In this document: positions 4,997-7,328 of the stretch, piece by piece | Numbering within the stretch: the stretch's first letter is position 1 | Layout of the letters: each line of letters opens with the position of its first letter | Source: Bacteroidota bacterium | GTDB lineage: Bacteria > Bacteroidota > Ignavibacteria > Kapaibacteriales > Kapaibacteriaceae | Assembly (NCBI GenBank): GCA_003488525.1 | Contig: DNLG01000026.1 | Location: forward strand, 4,929 to 12,256 | Direction of reading: 5' to 3' | DNA: 7,328 nt | Program-made: the position numbers and the translations under genes | The notes under the pieces: generated by a model | What the model saw: only the letters and a program-made list of their open reading frames with translations | Database searches by the model: none | Told to the model about the DNA's origin: nothing

Positions 4997-7312
4997 GTGA
5001 ACACAAGGCGTCAATACCGCTCTGTGCTGCTGTGGTTCCTTGGTCTTCTCGGCGCCGCCGCGGCCGCGTCGACGTCTGTCTGGGCGCAGGATACGTATCG
5101 CGATAGTCTTGAGCTGGCCGGTGAACGCTCACGCGTGCTGCAGCTGACTGAGTTGCGTGCTGTGGAGATCGTCGGATGTCAGCAGACCGTACCGGAAGAT
5201 CTTCGCACGATCATCTCTTCCCGGCAGAGTGACTACTCCATGGGACGTAAGCTTACGGTGTTCTTTGAACAGGCGATGCGCAAAAACCCGGCCGCGCCAC
5301 CGGTCGTACTTCGACGTCTAACATCGATCCGCAAGAGCTACGACGAGGAACGTGTTTTCTTTGAACTGGCTGTTGCACGTGATGACAGTGCCACGCTGCT
5401 GAACTACCTTGTTCAGAATGGCTTTCACAATGCCAGTGTCCGTTTCGGATACGGATATGATTCGTCGACCCGACTGTTCACGCTTCGCTTTGTGATCAAC
5501 GAAGGTCGGCGCGCCATGATTGATACGCTGGTTGTGCGCGGACTTGACTCGGTGGAAGCATCGGTGCGGAGCGAAGCGATACGCAGCATCGCCATACGTC
5601 GTGGTAGCCCCTTTTCCGAGGCGTACGTCGAGGAAAATGCGCGTACACTTGTCCGCGTTCTCCAGAACAACGGCTATTACAAGGCGCGCTATGAGCGACC
5701 TCTGGTTGGCATCAGTGGCGATGGCGAACACGACACGGTTGTGGTAGAGGTCCAACCCGGACGTCGGGTAAAGATCGATAGCATTGAGTTTGTCGAATAC
5801 GCCGACGGTTATCCTGCGGTCAATCTCTCGACACGGCAACGGCAGCTTGATTTTAGTGCCGGACAGTGGTACAGCAAGGAGCTTATCGAACAGTCCCGAG
5901 CCAATCTCATGGGGCTCGGCACCTTTGAGATCGTTCTGATCGATACGGTCGGTCATGACTCTACCTACAGTGGATCAGACAGCTCCGTGCGGATGCGCGT
6001 CTTTACGCGTAACTCCAAGCCACACGATGTTGGATTCAACTTTCCACTCTTCCAGACGGCCATCGACAACTTTCTGAACTTCGGTGTTGCTGCTACTGCC
6101 CAGTATCGTAACGTCTTCGGTGGTGCACAGGTTGCATCTATTTCGCTGCAGTACACGCTGCAGGACATTGCACGCTTAGCCCAGGGTCAGCAACTCGAGC
6201 GTGAGTTCAACGGCTCTCTGGTGCTTGCTTGGCCGAATCTGGGTCGACTCTTCTCTCAGCGGGTCGGTTTGTCGACCTCGACCTTCTATTCAAACCGTCA
6301 ACTCATCACCCCCTTCCGTCTTGAGGCATTTGGTGTTTCGGCTCAAGCACCCATTGCGTTCTACTCGCACACGTTTTTCAATGCGATAGACCTCAACGTC
6401 GGCATCGACCGTCAGATCCCGATCAACTTCGACTTTGCGATCAACTCTGCCTATGGTGAGGCCACAACAGCAGAAGACACAGCGCTCGTGCGAAGCACAT
6501 ACAACCAGTTTCTTGTGCTCACGAACTACCTCAAACAGTCCGGCTCCCTCTTCACAGGGCTTACAGCTGGTTTTACCCTCAGAGGAGACCATCGCGACAA
6601 TCAGCTGAACCCGTCACGGGGTACTTTCTCGAGTATCTCCATGGAATGGGGCTGGGGGGCCGGTAAGTACATCCGCGGCCAGGCATTCGTCTCCAGCGCC
6701 GTCCCTGTCGGCAATCGCCTTATCGCAGCCGGCAAGGTGAAGCTGGGTCATATCGAGCTCCTGGATTTCGTCCGTGGCGACTCTATCCGCAACAACACCT
6801 ATGTTCCTCTCGACCGACAGTTCTTCGCCGGCGGTCCTGCCAGCATCCGTTCGTTTGCATCACGTCGACTTCATGATCCCAATTCCGGCGTCATCCGCAA
6901 CGTCGACGCCGATGAGTCGCTGATTCTTTCGAATGTCGTTGGCTCAGGCTCCCTCATCGAGCTGGGTTTCGAGCTCCGATACACCTTCCCCCGCCCGCGA
7001 GGCGTCGATGAACTCTGGGCTGGTATTATCGAACGAAGTGGCATCACCCTCTTCACCGATGTGGGTAATGCATTCAACCGTTTCACAACCGAACTCTACG
7101 GAAGTGTAACACCGCAGGATCTGCTCTATGGCAGTGTTGTGGCCCTCGGCCTGGGCTACCGCTTCGAAACACCCGTCGGCCCCTTCCGGGTCGACTATGC
7201 CACCAGCGTCTATGATCCCCTACGTGGCGAGGGCCGCTGGATTACCGACCGCACAGGCGTCTTCATGACCAGCAACTGGCAGCTAAGCATCGGCATTGGG
7301 CATGCGTTCTAG
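4997..7312 (+). CDS. BamA/TamA-family (Omp85) outer membrane protein
   Basis: Omp85 proteins insert or translocate proteins at the outer membrane. From GTG 4997 the product is 771 residues. Residues 1-30 form a classical signal peptide: basic NTRRQYR, a hydrophobic LLWFLGLLGAAAA core and the cleavage site VWA|QD. There is no lipobox cysteine. Three POTRA-like repeats follow at about 51-171, 172-256 and 257-320, with marks such as YLVQNGFHNASV, LQNNGYYKARY and the junction EVQPGRRVKIDSIEF. The first seems to hold an extra segment (about 82-121, with PAAPPVVLRR) reminiscent of TamL of Bacteroidota. From about 340 the chain is a beta-barrel of the bacterial surface antigen (D15) family. It contains QFFAGGPASIRSF (608-620), the loop-6 motif, then FTDVGNAFN (686-694), PVGPFRVDYA (726-735) and a terminal strand ending GIGHAF, a C-terminal Phe beta-signal. 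Three POTRAs favour TamA/TamL over BamA (usually five). GTG 4997 is preferred over TTG 4955 or 4988 because it places the basic residues directly at the start of the signal peptide. No Shine-Dalgarno is visible. Confidence 0.9.
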   Translation: MNTRRQYRSVLLWFLGLLGAAAAASTSVWAQDTYRDSLELAGERSRVLQLTELRAVEIVGCQQTVPEDLRTIISSRQSDYSMGRKLTVFFEQAMRKNPAAPPVVLRRLTSIRKSYDEERVFFELAVARDDSATLLNYLVQNGFHNASVRFGYGYDSSTRLFTLRFVINEGRRAMIDTLVVRGLDSVEASVRSEAIRSIAIRRGSPFSEAYVEENARTLVRVLQNNGYYKARYERPLVGISGDGEHDTVVVEVQPGRRVKIDSIEFVEYADGYPAVNLSTRQRQLDFSAGQWYSKELIEQSRANLMGLGTFEIVLIDTVGHDSTYSGSDSSVRMRVFTRNSKPHDVGFNFPLFQTAIDNFLNFGVAATAQYRNVFGGAQVASISLQYTLQDIARLAQGQQLEREFNGSLVLAWPNLGRLFSQRVGLSTSTFYSNRQLITPFRLEAFGVSAQAPIAFYSHTFFNAIDLNVGIDRQIPINFDFAINSAYGEATTAEDTALVRSTYNQFLVLTNYLKQSGSLFTGLTAGFTLRGDHRDNQLNPSRGTFSSISMEWGWGAGKYIRGQAFVSSAVPVGNRLIAAGKVKLGHIELLDFVRGDSIRNNTYVPLDRQFFAGGPASIRSFASRRLHDPNSGVIRNVDADESLILSNVVGSGSLIELGFELRYTFPRPRGVDELWAGIIERSGITLFTDVGNAFNRFTTELYGSVTPQDLLYGSVVALGLGYRFETPVGPFRVDYATSVYDPLRGEGRWITDRTGVFMTSNWQLSIGIGHAF

Positions 7313-7328
7313 GTTTTAGGTGTGAGGT

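Noticed and set aside
5318..5956. Long minus-strand open frame opposite the POTRA region (212 codons)
   Set aside because: Shadow of the Omp85 gene; low-complexity antisense composition with no domain pattern.
7313..7328. Terminator or next gene after the Omp85 stop
   Set aside because: Only 16 bases remain and they show no inverted repeat or start signal that can be judged.

Overview
The window is an ordinary-looking stretch of a moderately GC-rich bacterial chromosome. Gene content suggests a Gram-negative bacterium of the Bacteroidota/Chlorobi/Kapabacteria-Ignavibacteria neighbourhood. This is inferred from four things: an Omp85 protein whose N-terminal half resembles the TamL type of Bacteroidota, a small acidic DUF2795 protein of the kind common in that group, a GH13 enzyme start with the cyclomaltodextrinase N-terminal domain typical of Bacteroidota, and a promoter that fits the Bacteroidota TTTG/TAnnTTTG pattern. 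No sequence search was possible, so the lineage is a guess of moderate confidence.

Layout, left to right. (1) Positions 1-379, minus strand: the 5' end of a secreted alpha-amylase/neopullulanase-type gene that runs off the left edge. (2) Positions 406-4554, plus strand: a tight four-gene run, rsmH (16S rRNA m4C1402 methyltransferase), murF (D-Ala-D-Ala adding ligase), mraY (lipid I synthase) and ispD (MEP cytidylyltransferase). Gaps are 31 bp, 3 bp and a 4-bp ATGA overlap. It looks like a remnant of the division/cell-wall (dcw) cluster: ftsL, ftsI and murE are absent between rsmH and murF, and ispD stands where murD would normally follow mraY. (3) Positions 4565-4617: a likely terminator for this operon, with its T-tract running directly into a promoter for the next gene. 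(4) Positions 4659-4898: a very acidic 79-residue DUF2795 protein. (5) Positions 4926-4955: a strong hairpin between genes. (6) Positions 4997-7312: a complete BamA/TamA-family outer membrane protein with signal peptide, three POTRA-like domains and a C-terminal beta-barrel.

The genes form an envelope-biogenesis neighbourhood. MurF makes UDP-MurNAc-pentapeptide and MraY transfers the phospho-MurNAc-pentapeptide onto undecaprenyl phosphate. IspD feeds the isoprenoid pathway from which that carrier is made, and the Omp85 protein inserts or translocates outer-membrane proteins. I do not see a clearly new biological system, mobile element, CRISPR array, tRNA or rRNA here. The points most worth a second look are the rearranged dcw cluster with the mraY-ispD coupling, a cluster of nucleotide-level repeats and palindromes inside murF, the intergenic hairpin, and two motif variants (RsmH SYHSGED and the Omp85 IRSF loop).
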